Positions 17,849 to 27,275 of a stretch of DNA of 64,000 nt are shown here, piece after piece. Every line of letters begins with the position of its first letter. Positions within the stretch are counted from its first letter, which is position 1. The translations under genes and the position numbers were made by a program. Below the pieces are notes generated by a model, which ran no database searches, was not told the DNA's origin, and saw only the letters and a list, made by a program, of their open reading frames with translations. The DNA is from JABMQW01 sp964439935 (GTDB taxonomy: Bacteria; Fidelibacterota; Marinisomatia; Marinisomatales; TCS56), in assembly GCA_964439935.1 (NCBI GenBank), contig CAYTPW010000008.1:1-64000 (forward strand), given 5' to 3'.

Positions 17849-19163
17849 TAAACAAACCAGTGTTGGTTTTTTCGCTGAAGTATTGAGCTCGGTTAATCCC
17901 CGGGGTCTCCATGCCACAGCCCGGTCCATTGCCGAGCAACTGGTAAAATTTGAAAATCTTAAACTTGTATGTTTATTGCGTCCGGTGACCCATCACATGG
18001 ATGAGTTTTATGATCCCTTGGAAACCTGTTACACGGCCTGCGATCTACGCCAATGGCTGAAACTGAATCCCTATCAGTTTGATAAAGCACGAAGTCGATT
18101 TTCCCGTTTTGAAGAATTGATTGAAAAACTCTTGGAATGGTTTATCTATCCGGGATTTTTACGAGCCCGAATCCATCCTTTGGTACGGTTCATTCAAAAC
18201 AGATTACGGACCAATAAGTATCTAAGTGGTGGAATTGACATCAATGTAATCAGCCTCAACCAGCTCGATTATATGATGGTTTTCAACCAATATAATGAAG
18301 TTCTGAATAATCCCCTGGAAAACGGATCGGTAAAAGTAATTGGCTGGTTTCATGACGCGATTCCAATCAGGATTAATGAAGGTCCCAATTCACGGGGGCC
18401 GTACGAATTTGTGAATGCCGTAAGTAGAATGGTACACAAATCCAGCCGGTTGATATGTTCCTCAAGGGCATCCGAGTCGGATCTTAATACTTTTTTTCCT
18501 GAATCGATTGGAAAATCGGTAACAATTCATGTTGGACATGAAAGAGATAAATTCAGCAATGCTCATAATCACAGAGAGATTCGGGCGACGCTGGAGCATC
18601 TGGACATAAATCCCGACATCCCATATTTGCTGGTTCTGGGTGTATTTGAACCGCGGAAAAACACTACCAATATTCTCAGAGCCTGTATCGAATTGGCCAA
18701 GAAACGCACTGATCAACTACCGCAATTGGTCTGGATCGGTGAAAATGGGCAGAAAAACAACTACAGTTTTTTATTAGGTCAATTGCAGAAAAAAATGAAT
18801 GTAACATTTACTGGATACCTCGATGAACCTTCTGTAATTAAATTGACCCAGGGGGCTAAAGTATTTCTGTTCCCCTCGTTATGGGAGGGATTTGGCATAC
18901 CTCCACTGGAGGCCATGTCAGCCGGTACAATTGTGATTGCAGCCGATATTAGTTCCATGCCGGAAGTTTGCGGTAAACAGGCCTTCTATTGTGATCCATA
19001 TGATTACCTTAGTATAACCGATGCTATTGCCAACACATTGGATATGAATGGAAGCGAGCGCAAAGGGTGGATCGAACGCTCAAAGAAATATGCCGCTGAT
19101 TTCACCTGGGAGAAAACAGCAAATAGAATTGTAAAAAATCTTGGCTGGGAAGTTGTTTGCTGA
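17832..19163 (+). CDS. Glycosyltransferase family 4
   Basis: From ATG 17832 (MPAIPDKQTSVGFF) the protein is 443 residues. The C-terminal half is a clear GT4 domain: LLVLGVFEPRKNTTNIL, FTGYLDEPSVIKLTQGAKVF, and PSLWEGFGIPPLEAMSAG with the EX7E motif, then SSMPEVCG. This resembles mannosyltransferases of the WbaZ/MtfB type. The N-terminal GT-B half begins VGFFAEVLSSVNPRGLHATA. The in-frame ATG at 17748 would enlarge the overlap with the previous gene to 101 bp and is less likely. Confidence 0.82.
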   Translation: MPAIPDKQTSVGFFAEVLSSVNPRGLHATARSIAEQLVKFENLKLVCLLRPVTHHMDEFYDPLETCYTACDLRQWLKLNPYQFDKARSRFSRFEELIEKLLEWFIYPGFLRARIHPLVRFIQNRLRTNKYLSGGIDINVISLNQLDYMMVFNQYNEVLNNPLENGSVKVIGWFHDAIPIRINEGPNSRGPYEFVNAVSRMVHKSSRLICSSRASESDLNTFFPESIGKSVTIHVGHERDKFSNAHNHREIRATLEHLDINPDIPYLLVLGVFEPRKNTTNILRACIELAKKRTDQLPQLVWIGENGQKNNYSFLLGQLQKKMNVTFTGYLDEPSVIKLTQGAKVFLFPSLWEGFGIPPLEAMSAGTIVIAADISSMPEVCGKQAFYCDPYDYLSITDAIANTLDMNGSERKGWIERSKKYAADFTWEKTANRIVKNLGWEVVC

Positions 19164-19167
19164 TGAT

Positions 19168-20436
19168 GTGGGAAATAGCGCTGTGCAATTGAATCGGATT
19201 GTCTTATTATATCCATTTGGTGATATTACCGAACGGAAAAACGGTGCCAGCCAGCGCGCCGGCTTGTTGCTCGATTACTTAAGTCAGGTGTCCTGCAAGG
19301 TCGTTGTTGTACAGATCGGGGAACGCTCGGATTATCAGGATGGTAACATCAAATTTCTATATTATCAACCCACGGGACTGTCACACTATTTCAATCGTCT
19401 CGTTGAAATACTGTATCATTTACTGGTTGCTATAAAAACCAGTGGCGAGACTTGGAATTACCATCCGGGGGACATTAATTCGACCAATCAGCATCTGGTA
19501 TGGTGGCATTATCAATACCGATACGATAGGAACTTTAATCAGCTGGTCACACGAGTTGTTCGCCAGTCGGATTTTGTATTTTTAAAATACACTTTTTGGG
19601 CTGCAAACGTGATTCATATTGCACATCGCTGCAAAAAACCGGTCTTTCTAGCCGATTATGATGTACTGGCTGATCAGGTTAACCTCCCGCATCTAAAGAA
19701 ACTACTCCTGGAAAATGAATTGCGCGCCCATCGGCAGGCGGATTTACCGGTCTGTGTTTCACCGGAGGATCAACAGCGCTTTGCTAAATACAATGTAGCT
19801 GTTAAAGTAATATCTACGCCTGTTGACACGCAGATTCATATCGCTGAGTATAATAAGATTCATGTTAAGTCTGATCTGCAGCGTCGATTCGATTTAAAAC
19901 TAAAAGACTGTAAAATCTGTATGTTTATCGGCAGCCGATATTTCCCGAATTTGCAGGCTGTCGAATATATTAAAAATATAGCATCAAGAATGTCAGCAGA
20001 TTATCAATTTCTGGTTATTGGATCAGTAGCTAAACGTGAAATTGATGGAAATTTCCATGCTTTGGGGATTATTGATGATGAATTACTACAACAGATTTAT
20101 AGCTTGTCTGATCTGGTGCTAATGCCATTGCCCTGGGGTACGGGCATGTCAGTGAAAACGATTGAGGCCATGAGCTATTCAAAAGTGATTATTGGATCAC
20201 AAATAGCTTTTCGTGGCCTGCCGGCGGTTAATGGTGATAACTGTATCGTCATGGACGATCCGCAAAAATATCCACAAATTATTTCATCTATATGTGATGA
20301 TCAAGCTCAACATGATAGAATCAGTAAGCGGGCAAGAAAATTGGCAGAAAAATATGACTATCGTATCGTTTTTGAATATTATCTGGAACATATAAAGCAG
20401 AATTATTCTGCCAATAGCTATCAAAACAGTAGCTGA
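19168..20436 (+). CDS. Glycosyltransferase, GT4-like
   Basis: The protein of about 420 residues has a GT-B fold pattern: IVLLYPFGDITERKNGASQR near the N terminus, MFIGSRYFPNLQAVEYIKNI, and PLPWGTGMSVKTIEAMSYSK in the C-terminal nucleotide-sugar-binding region. It resembles proteins annotated as glycosyl transferase group 1 (PF13692). No ATG lies near the 5' end; GTG 19168 (5 bp after the previous stop) or GTG 19183 are the likely starts, with TTG 19141 possible. It closes the first glycosyltransferase block before the sugar-nucleotide genes. Confidence 0.72.
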   Translation: MGNSAVQLNRIVLLYPFGDITERKNGASQRAGLLLDYLSQVSCKVVVVQIGERSDYQDGNIKFLYYQPTGLSHYFNRLVEILYHLLVAIKTSGETWNYHPGDINSTNQHLVWWHYQYRYDRNFNQLVTRVVRQSDFVFLKYTFWAANVIHIAHRCKKPVFLADYDVLADQVNLPHLKKLLLENELRAHRQADLPVCVSPEDQQRFAKYNVAVKVISTPVDTQIHIAEYNKIHVKSDLQRRFDLKLKDCKICMFIGSRYFPNLQAVEYIKNIASRMSADYQFLVIGSVAKREIDGNFHALGIIDDELLQQIYSLSDLVLMPLPWGTGMSVKTIEAMSYSKVIIGSQIAFRGLPAVNGDNCIVMDDPQKYPQIISSICDDQAQHDRISKRARKLAEKYDYRIVFEYYLEHIKQNYSANSYQNSS

Positions 20437-20469
20437 TCAAAAATAACTCAGTATTTATGGTATGTTGAA

Positions 20470-21327
20470 ATGTCACTGTTAATTGTTGGAAAATCCGGGT
20501 TTATCGCTAAATATTTTGCTGAATCTGAGTGGGTGAGAAGAGAAGAACTGTATTTTACGAGTAGTTCAGGTGACAAATCTGCCTATCTGCTTGACCTGAA
20601 CACCCCGCAGAATTTTGATTACCAGGTAATTATACCAGGAATGACAGTGGTATTGTTGGCAGCTATTTCATCTCCTGATTACTGCGAACGTGAATTCAGA
20701 ACGGCTTATAATTTGAATGTCAGCGCTACTATTAGATTTATCAAAGGGTGCTTGCGGCAGCAGGCACGTGTAATATTTTTTTCGAGTGACACTGTGTATG
20801 GAAATCAGAAAATTATCGATGATAACACAGCAGCACAACCTTTGGGTAAATATGCCGAGATGAAATTTGCTGTCGAGCAGGCATTTGCCGGCGAAAAGCA
20901 TTTCAAGGCATTTCGCATGTCATATGTTTTTGCTGCTAAAGATAAATTTACAACCTATTTACAAAAATGCGTGCAAGATGACTTAGAAGCTGAGATTTAC
21001 CATCCTATCCGCCGCCGGGTAATTTTTATCAATGACGTTATCGCAGCCGTGGAATCGCTCCACTCAAACTGGGATAAACATGAGCAGCAGGTTATCAATC
21101 TAGGTGGCTTGGAATTACTGTCACGGGCCAATCTGGCTAAATATTATCAACGCTATGTTGATCAGAATCTAAAATTTAGCTTAGTTTGCCCCGACGCTAG
21201 TTTTTATCAAGCGCGGCCTGAAAATATTGATATGAATTCACTATATCTGGCACAATTATTGAACAGATTTCCATATACCATAGAACAGGCTATACAGACA
21301 GCATTTACAGATAGAAGGAGTCATTAG
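20470..21327 (+). CDS. NAD-dependent sugar epimerase/dehydratase (RmlD-like SDR)
   Basis: The 285-residue protein has a short SDR nucleotide-binding start (SLLIVGKSGFIAKYF), a substrate-site Ser/Thr (FFSSDTVYG) and the catalytic YxxxK (KYAEMKFAVEQ). Small size and overall layout resemble dTDP-4-dehydrorhamnose reductase (RmlD) or GDP-4-keto-6-deoxyhexose reductases. It may reduce the 4-keto product of the dehydratase-like gene that follows, with which it overlaps by 1 bp. Confidence 0.7.
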   Translation: MSLLIVGKSGFIAKYFAESEWVRREELYFTSSSGDKSAYLLDLNTPQNFDYQVIIPGMTVVLLAAISSPDYCEREFRTAYNLNVSATIRFIKGCLRQQARVIFFSSDTVYGNQKIIDDNTAAQPLGKYAEMKFAVEQAFAGEKHFKAFRMSYVFAAKDKFTTYLQKCVQDDLEAEIYHPIRRRVIFINDVIAAVESLHSNWDKHEQQVINLGGLELLSRANLAKYYQRYVDQNLKFSLVCPDASFYQARPENIDMNSLYLAQLLNRFPYTIEQAIQTAFTDRRSH

Positions 21328-22352
21328 TGGAGCGTAACCGGGCGTTGATTACTGGCATTACGGGGATGGTAGGTTCGCATCTGGCGGATTTTTTACTGGC
21401 TAATACCGATTGGGATATTTTCGGTTTATGTCGCTGGAGGAGTCCCCTGGATAATGTTGAGCATATAGTTGATCGTGTTAATGCCGGGGATCGGGTTTTT
21501 TTTCTACACGGAGATTTAAATGATTACGGATCTCTGACTAAGGTATTGAACCAGTCGCGGCCGAATTATGTTTTCCATCTTGCCTCCCAAAGTTTTCCTC
21601 GCACCAGCTTTGATGTAACCATAGAAACACTGAATACGAATATACTTGGAACCGCCAGGCTGCTGGAAGCACTCCGCGAATATAGCAGTATGCAAAAAAT
21701 TGAACCTGTAATCCATATATGTTCATCATCAGAAGTCTTTGGCAGGGTTCCCAAGGACAAGGTTCCCATCCTTGAGGATGAAGGCTTTCATCCAGCCTCC
21801 CCATATGCAATTTCAAAAGCAGGCACGGATTTGCTTGGTCGATACTACGGCGAGGCCTTTGGGATGAAAACGGTTACTTCACGTATGTTTACCCATACCG
21901 GTCCACGACGCGGCGACGTATTCGCTGAATCTTCCTTTGCCAAACAGATAGCCATGATCGAGGCGGGTTTAATGGAGCCGGTTGTTAATGTTGGAAATCT
22001 GGATTCCTTACGAACGTTTGCCGACGTACGAGATGTGGTCCGAGCCTATTATATGCTGGTTACCGTCAATCCCATTCCGGGCGAATATTATAATATTGGA
22101 GGAACTTTTTCTTGTACCGTTGGCGAAATGCTCAATTATTTGATCAGTATTTCCACCCGCAAAGATATTAAGATAGAAATTGATCAAAATCGTCTCAGGC
22201 CGATTGATGCCGATGTTCAAATACCCTCCATGGAGAAATTTATTCGCCATACTGGGTGGAAGCCAAAAATTTCATTTGAGAATACCATGCAAGACCTGCT
22301 TGATTATTGGCGTGCACAAGTTGCATCTAAGAGAAAATTTTTACAGCGCTAA
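21327..22352 (+). CDS. GDP-mannose 4,6-dehydratase-family SDR (Gmd/DmhA-like)
   Basis: The 341-residue extended SDR has an NAD(P)-binding TGITGMVGSHLADF, a catalytic CSSSEVFGR and YAISK (YxxxK), and the HTGPRRG motif typical of the GDP-mannose 4,6-dehydratase/reductase group. It uses a GTG start that overlaps the preceding TAG, with AGAAGGAG upstream. With HddA- and HddC-like genes in the same operon, the substrate could be GDP-mannose or GDP-manno-heptose (a DmhA-like role giving a 6-deoxyheptose). The choice is not decidable by eye. Confidence 0.78.
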   Translation: MERNRALITGITGMVGSHLADFLLANTDWDIFGLCRWRSPLDNVEHIVDRVNAGDRVFFLHGDLNDYGSLTKVLNQSRPNYVFHLASQSFPRTSFDVTIETLNTNILGTARLLEALREYSSMQKIEPVIHICSSSEVFGRVPKDKVPILEDEGFHPASPYAISKAGTDLLGRYYGEAFGMKTVTSRMFTHTGPRRGDVFAESSFAKQIAMIEAGLMEPVVNVGNLDSLRTFADVRDVVRAYYMLVTVNPIPGEYYNIGGTFSCTVGEMLNYLISISTRKDIKIEIDQNRLRPIDADVQIPSMEKFIRHTGWKPKISFENTMQDLLDYWRAQVASKRKFLQR

Positions 22353-22412
22353 TTAAGTGGGCTGGACTGGAAGTAGTATGAAAGAAAATGATGAAATACA
22401 CAGGAATAGTTG

Positions 22413-23618
22413 ATGGAATGCCGCGTTTGTGATTCGACGGATCTTGAACTTGTCCTGGATCTGGGGCAACACCCCTGGTGTAATCATTTTCTAAAACCGG
22501 CTGAAATTGGTACGGAAATGCATTATCCTCTACGATTGATGTATTGTCATGATTGTTCCACCTCACAATTGGACTATACTGTGAAAAAAGAAATCATGTT
22601 TAGTGACCACACCTATGTTTCTGGAACGACCAAAACACTTGGTAATCATTTTCGCCAGGTAGCGATTGATGTGGATCAGCGTTTTTACTCCGACCAGGCA
22701 ATCAAATCAGTGATGGATATTGGATCAAATGATGGCACTCAGCTACAACATTTTAAGGAACTGGGATATGACGTGCTGGGAGTGGAATCCTCGCAATCAA
22801 TTGCTGAGCAGGCTAATACTAATGGAATTCCGACTGCGAATGATTTTTTCAATTACGAGTTTGCCAAACGACTGGACCGCAAATTCGACTTGATCAATGC
22901 AGCGGGAGTGTTTTTTCATCTGGAAGAACTTCACTCGGTGACTGAAGGTTTACGTGAATGCCTGAAAGATGATGGTATATTCGTTGTGCAATTCCTGTAC
23001 ATGAAATGTATTCAGGATAATACAGCCTTCGACCAGATCTACCATGAACACTTACTGTATTACAATCTGCATAATATAGATATTCTGTTGAATCGCCACG
23101 GTCTTTCATTATTTGATGCCTACCTGGCGCCAATTCATGGTGGTTCAATTATCGGCTTCGTATCCCACAAAGGTTACTGGCAACCCAGCAACCGGCTCAA
23201 GGGATTGATTGCCAAGGAAGATTCTGCTGCCAGCAATAGATTCTCAACCTACCAGGACTTTGCGACCAGGGTAAAACGCTTAAAGCAGGAAAACCAGCAG
23301 TACCTGATTGAATTAAAAAATCATGGTAAAGCTGTTTATGGATTAGGTGCTCCGGCCAAAGGAAATACATTGTTAAACTATTTTGAAATTGGACCCAATC
23401 TGATCAAATACCTGGTAGAGAAAAATGATTTACGGAAAGGATTGGTCTCACCCGGCAGATATATTCCAATAATTTTAGAGGAAGATATTATTGACCAGCC
23501 TGATGTCTACTATGTATTGGCCTGGAATTTTAGAAAAGAAATCATGGAAAATAATAAACACTTGTTGGAACAGGGTATCGAGTTTCATTTCCCCATAAAT
23601 CCAAGAGACATCATCTGA
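22413..23618 (+). CDS. Sugar C-methyltransferase-like protein (zinc-binding N-domain, SAM domain, C-terminal domain)
   Basis: The protein is about 401 residues. It begins with a zinc-binding domain (CRVCDSTDLELVLDLGQHP, then MYCHDCSTSQLDY), followed by a SAM-binding domain (VMDIGSNDGTQLQHF) and a C-terminal module with YGLGAPAKGNTLLNYF. This three-part architecture is that of NDP-4-keto-sugar C-methyltransferases (TylC3/NovU/TcaB9 type). It fits next to SDR dehydratases that generate a 4-keto sugar. ATG 22413 is preferred over TTG 22410. Confidence 0.82.
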   Translation: MECRVCDSTDLELVLDLGQHPWCNHFLKPAEIGTEMHYPLRLMYCHDCSTSQLDYTVKKEIMFSDHTYVSGTTKTLGNHFRQVAIDVDQRFYSDQAIKSVMDIGSNDGTQLQHFKELGYDVLGVESSQSIAEQANTNGIPTANDFFNYEFAKRLDRKFDLINAAGVFFHLEELHSVTEGLRECLKDDGIFVVQFLYMKCIQDNTAFDQIYHEHLLYYNLHNIDILLNRHGLSLFDAYLAPIHGGSIIGFVSHKGYWQPSNRLKGLIAKEDSAASNRFSTYQDFATRVKRLKQENQQYLIELKNHGKAVYGLGAPAKGNTLLNYFEIGPNLIKYLVEKNDLRKGLVSPGRYIPIILEEDIIDQPDVYYVLAWNFRKEIMENNKHLLEQGIEFHFPINPRDII

Positions 23619-24532
23619 TGGCAAAAATATTCATTACCGGTGCGACTGGTTTTCTGGGATCACGATTATCAAAGACTCTGGAGAGTCATGGACATCAAAT
23701 AACGGGTATTGGCTCACAAAATTGTGATCTAACCATTGCTGATTCACTTGATAATTATATCACTGAGAAATATGATTTAATCTATCATTTAGCCGCCTGG
23801 ACACAGGCTGGTGATTTTTGTCTTCATCACCCTGGAGATCAGTGGTTAAACAATCAGCAGATCAATACAAATGTCTTGAATTGGTGGCATCGCCAACAAT
23901 CACAGGCCAAGCTGGTTTGCATGGGATCAAGTTGTTCCTATCCTCCTGACCTGCCTTTGCGGGAGGAAAATTATATGACAGGATTACCGGATGAAGGTTT
24001 GTTCACCTATGCAATGACAAAGCGTATGCTGTATGCCGGGGTCAACGCTTTAAACAAACAATATGGATATGATTATTTATATTTTATTCCGTCAACAATC
24101 TATGGTCCTAACTATCATACCGACGGTCGCCAGATGCATTTTATTTTTGATCTGGTGAGAAAAATCCTGCGCGGGAAATTAAATAATGAGCCGGTAATAC
24201 TGTGGGGCAATGGACACCAGAAACGGGAACTGGTCTTCATTGACGATTTCATTTCAATTATGGATCGAATTAACCAGGTTAAGAATAATGATATCATCAA
24301 TATCGGCACCGGTCAGGAATATTCCATTCGACAGTATGCTCAGATTATTTGTGACCAGGTGGGCTATAATGCTGACTTGGTGGAATATGATACCAGCAAA
24401 TATGTTGGTGTAAAATCAAAAAAACTGGAAATCGATAAACTTAGATCGCTTAATCCCGATTTTACGTTTACTGGAATTGACCAGGGTATTAAATCTGTGG
24501 TTGACTGGTTTATTGATAATGGCATGGACTAG
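23618..24532 (+). CDS. NAD-dependent epimerase/dehydratase (GDP-fucose synthase-like SDR)
   Basis: The 304-residue SDR has FITGATGFLGSRL (GxxGxxG), the YHLAAWTQAG segment, MGSSCSYPPD and YAMTKRML (YxxxK). The CSYP and IYGPNYHTDGRQMHF segments recall GDP-L-fucose synthase (WcaG), an epimerase-reductase of GDP-4-keto-6-deoxymannose. Its start overlaps the methyltransferase stop, supporting a shared pathway with the Gmd-like enzyme. Confidence 0.72.
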   Translation: MAKIFITGATGFLGSRLSKTLESHGHQITGIGSQNCDLTIADSLDNYITEKYDLIYHLAAWTQAGDFCLHHPGDQWLNNQQINTNVLNWWHRQQSQAKLVCMGSSCSYPPDLPLREENYMTGLPDEGLFTYAMTKRMLYAGVNALNKQYGYDYLYFIPSTIYGPNYHTDGRQMHFIFDLVRKILRGKLNNEPVILWGNGHQKRELVFIDDFISIMDRINQVKNNDIINIGTGQEYSIRQYAQIICDQVGYNADLVEYDTSKYVGVKSKKLEIDKLRSLNPDFTFTGIDQGIKSVVDWFIDNGMD

Positions 24533-24559
24533 ATCAAATAATTCATGGAAATTGAATAA

Positions 24560-25501
24560 ATGAGAAAAGTACTAATAACTGGTGGTGCTGGGTATATCGG
24601 GTCGGTTTTGACCGGTCGGTTATTGAAGAATGGTTATCAGGTTCAGGTACTGGATAATTTGATGTACAACCAGACCAGCCTATTGCAATATACCTCTGAT
24701 CCAAATTTCCAATTCCACTATGGCGACGTTCGGCATACTGATAAACTAAAGGTTTTGTTAAAAGATGCTGACATTATCATACCCTTAGCCGCCTTGGTAG
24801 GTATGCCGGTTTGCGATAAAAATCCACTGGAAGCCTGGAGTATAAATCGGGATGCCGTAATTGCGATCAATGATATGCGTAGCAAAGACCAGATTGTTCT
24901 TTTTCCGAATTCCAACAGTGGTTATGGTACAACAACAGGTGAAGTTTATTGCGACGAACAATCGCCCCTGAACCCAATTAGCATTTACGGCAGATCCAAA
25001 GTTGAAGCGGAGCGGGCTCTACTTGAAAGGGGTAATGTTGTTACTCTCAGGCTGGCAACCGTTTTCGGATTTTCACCTCGGATGAGACTCGATTTATTGG
25101 TCAACGACTTTACTTACCGCGCCATCAGGGATGGTTACATTGTGATATATGAGCACCATTTTAAAAGGAATTATGTCCATATCTCAGACGTAGCTGACTG
25201 CTTTATACACAGCATCGATAATTTCGATCGGATGAAAGATGAGCCATATAATGTTGGTTTGAATGAAGCGAATATTTCTAAGGGCGAATTAGCAGCTTTA
25301 ATCCAGCGCTATGAACCTGATTTTTATTATCATTTTTCGAAAATAGGAACAGACCCGGATCAGCGCAATTATGTCGTCTCAAATGCCAAGCTTAATGCAA
25401 CCGGATTTACTGCGAAAATCGGATTAGAGGACGGAATCCAGGAATTATTGAAAGCTTATCGCATCCTGCGTTATACGGAGCATTTTCATGTTAATTACTG
25501 A
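24560..25501 (+). CDS. NAD-dependent sugar epimerase/dehydratase (extended SDR)
   Basis: The 313-residue protein has a classical VLITGGAGYIGSVLTG Rossmann motif, VLDNLMYNQTSLL, a serine-rich NSNSGYG catalytic region, YGRSK (YxxxK) and RLATVFGFSPRMRLDLLVND. It resembles the UDP-glucose 4-epimerase-like and CDP/GDP-sugar SDR families found in surface-glycan loci. The specific reaction is not assignable. It sits 27 bp after the previous SDR and 8 bp before the nucleotidyltransferase. Confidence 0.75.
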   Translation: MRKVLITGGAGYIGSVLTGRLLKNGYQVQVLDNLMYNQTSLLQYTSDPNFQFHYGDVRHTDKLKVLLKDADIIIPLAALVGMPVCDKNPLEAWSINRDAVIAINDMRSKDQIVLFPNSNSGYGTTTGEVYCDEQSPLNPISIYGRSKVEAERALLERGNVVTLRLATVFGFSPRMRLDLLVNDFTYRAIRDGYIVIYEHHFKRNYVHISDVADCFIHSIDNFDRMKDEPYNVGLNEANISKGELAALIQRYEPDFYYHFSKIGTDPDQRNYVVSNAKLNATGFTAKIGLEDGIQELLKAYRILRYTEHFHVNY

Positions 25502-25509
25502 GCAATTTA

Positions 25510-26238
25510 ATGGTTGAATCGATTGCTGATACCAGCGTTGTTCTTTTAGCCGGCGGTAAAGGTACCCGGATCAGCTCCAGCTACCCAGGATTGCCCAAAA
25601 TACTGATACCGGTTGAAGGGAAAACGATATTACGCCGGCATTGTGAGTACCTGGATAATTTTGGATTTAAGAAAATTATACTATCACTGGGGTATCTGGC
25701 TGAACAGGTAATTGAAGCTCTTGACCAGATTGACTTGAAAACGGCTACGGATTATTTTACGGAGTCCAAACCGTTAGGCACTGGAGGTGCGCTAAAATTC
25801 ATTGCTGATCTGATTGAGGACCAGAAAAAGTTATTTGTGATGAATGGTGATACGATTGCCACGATTGATTATTATGAAATGCTCAAATACCATAATGATC
25901 TAAAGGCTGAAATTTCAATCGTCAGTATCTACCGAGATGAAAACGCCGATTATGGAACATTGCAGTTAACCAAAAACCGGCGTATCCGTGCATTTAATGA
26001 AAAGTCTAATTCTAATTCTGGATGGATAAATGCCGGGATTTACTGTATTAATACTGCTTTATTGGAATCAGCACCAGCCGGTGTAAAACTTTCACTGGAA
26101 TATGATCTATTTCCGCAGTGGATTAAAGAGGATCAAAAACTGTATGCCTATGTTTTCGATGGAGAATATCATGACTTTGGGACCAGCAAAAAAATCAATC
26201 AATACCTAAACCGAAGTCCGCAGAAAGGTAAAAAATGA
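25510..26238 (+). CDS. hddC: Sugar-1-phosphate nucleotidyltransferase, HddC-like
   Basis: The 242-residue protein has the nucleotidyltransferase signature VVLLAGGKGTRISS, a conserved PKILIPVEGK, the FVMNGDTIA metal site and INAGIYCINTALLE. Length and the YHDFGTSK.INQYL ending match D-glycero-alpha-D-manno-heptose 1-phosphate guanylyltransferase (HddC). It overlaps the HddA-like kinase by 4 bp, the usual pairing. A glucose- or mannose-1-phosphate transferase of the same fold remains possible. Confidence 0.72.
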   Translation: MVESIADTSVVLLAGGKGTRISSSYPGLPKILIPVEGKTILRRHCEYLDNFGFKKIILSLGYLAEQVIEALDQIDLKTATDYFTESKPLGTGGALKFIADLIEDQKKLFVMNGDTIATIDYYEMLKYHNDLKAEISIVSIYRDENADYGTLQLTKNRRIRAFNEKSNSNSGWINAGIYCINTALLESAPAGVKLSLEYDLFPQWIKEDQKLYAYVFDGEYHDFGTSKKINQYLNRSPQKGKK

Positions 26239-27215
26239 TTATATCACGAACACCGGTAAGAATCAGCTTCTTCGGGGGTGGTACTGATTATCCAAATTAT
26301 TATGAAAAACATGGCGGAAAGATCATTTCAACTTCGATTAATCAATACACATATATAACATTAACCAAGCTTAGCCAGTTCTTTGAGCATACCTATCGAA
26401 TCAGTTATTCCAAGACTGAATTGGCAGCCTCGATCGAAGAAATAATCCACCCCGCTGTAAAAGCTTGTTTGCAATATACAGATTGCGCTGATGGAATTGA
26501 AATAAATATCATTTCAAACCTTCCTGCTCGTACCGGTCTGGGTTCATCGTCTTCCTTTACTGTGGGACTGCTGAATTGTCTCTACACCATGCAAGGGTTA
26601 ACTGTCAGTTCTCAAAAGCTGGCTGAAGATGCGATCTTTGTGGAACAGGAGTTAATTGGTGAACGCGTTGGCAGCCAGGATCAGATTGCGGCTGCCCATG
26701 GTGGATTAGCCAAGGTAACGTTTGATAATCATGGTTATTTACATCAGGAAATAGTCCTGCCGGAGCAACGTAAACGTCAGCTGCGCCAGCATATCTGCCT
26801 GTTCTATACGGGCATACGCCGTTTTGCGCATGAAGTGTTAAAAGAGCAGATTGATCGAACCGAGCTAAATCTGGAGCATTTGGAATTGATGAAGGATTAT
26901 GTCGATCAGGCTGAGGATATATTGCTGAATGGAAATGATTTGCTTGATTTCGGCCAGTTGCTCCATGAGAACTGGCAGCTGAAACAGAAGTTGTCATCAA
27001 AGATATCATCGCGCGAAATAGATACAATTTACCAGCAGGGTTTGAAACACGGTGCTGTCGGTGGAAAACTTTTAGGTGCCGGTGGCGGTGGATTTATTTT
27101 ATTTTTTGTTCCAATTGAAATTCGTCAGTGTTTCATCGAAAAAATGAAGCCACTTCTCTATACTCCAGTTCAATTTGATGATACCGGTACTCAGGTAATT
27201 TTTAATCAGGATTAA
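26235..27215 (+). CDS. hddA: GHMP kinase, HddA-like (heptose 7-phosphate 1-kinase type)
   Basis: The 326-residue GHMP kinase has the N-terminal substrate motif ISRTPVRISFFGGGTDYP, the ATP-binding PARTGLGSSSSFTVG (about residues 97-111) and the C-terminal GGKLLGAGGGGFILFF loop. The FGGGTD version is characteristic of D-glycero-D-manno-heptose 7-phosphate kinase (HddA) and related sugar kinases. Coupled to the HddC-like gene, it would supply a heptose 1-phosphate for GDP activation. No gmhA or gmhB lies in the window. Confidence 0.75.
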   Translation: MIISRTPVRISFFGGGTDYPNYYEKHGGKIISTSINQYTYITLTKLSQFFEHTYRISYSKTELAASIEEIIHPAVKACLQYTDCADGIEINIISNLPARTGLGSSSSFTVGLLNCLYTMQGLTVSSQKLAEDAIFVEQELIGERVGSQDQIAAAHGGLAKVTFDNHGYLHQEIVLPEQRKRQLRQHICLFYTGIRRFAHEVLKEQIDRTELNLEHLELMKDYVDQAEDILLNGNDLLDFGQLLHENWQLKQKLSSKISSREIDTIYQQGLKHGAVGGKLLGAGGGGFILFFVPIEIRQCFIEKMKPLLYTPVQFDDTGTQVIFNQD

Positions 27216-27275
27216 GACTTGCCAATGGACTGCTTATACACAAAACGGAAGACGATTTACCAGTAGCAGGTTACT

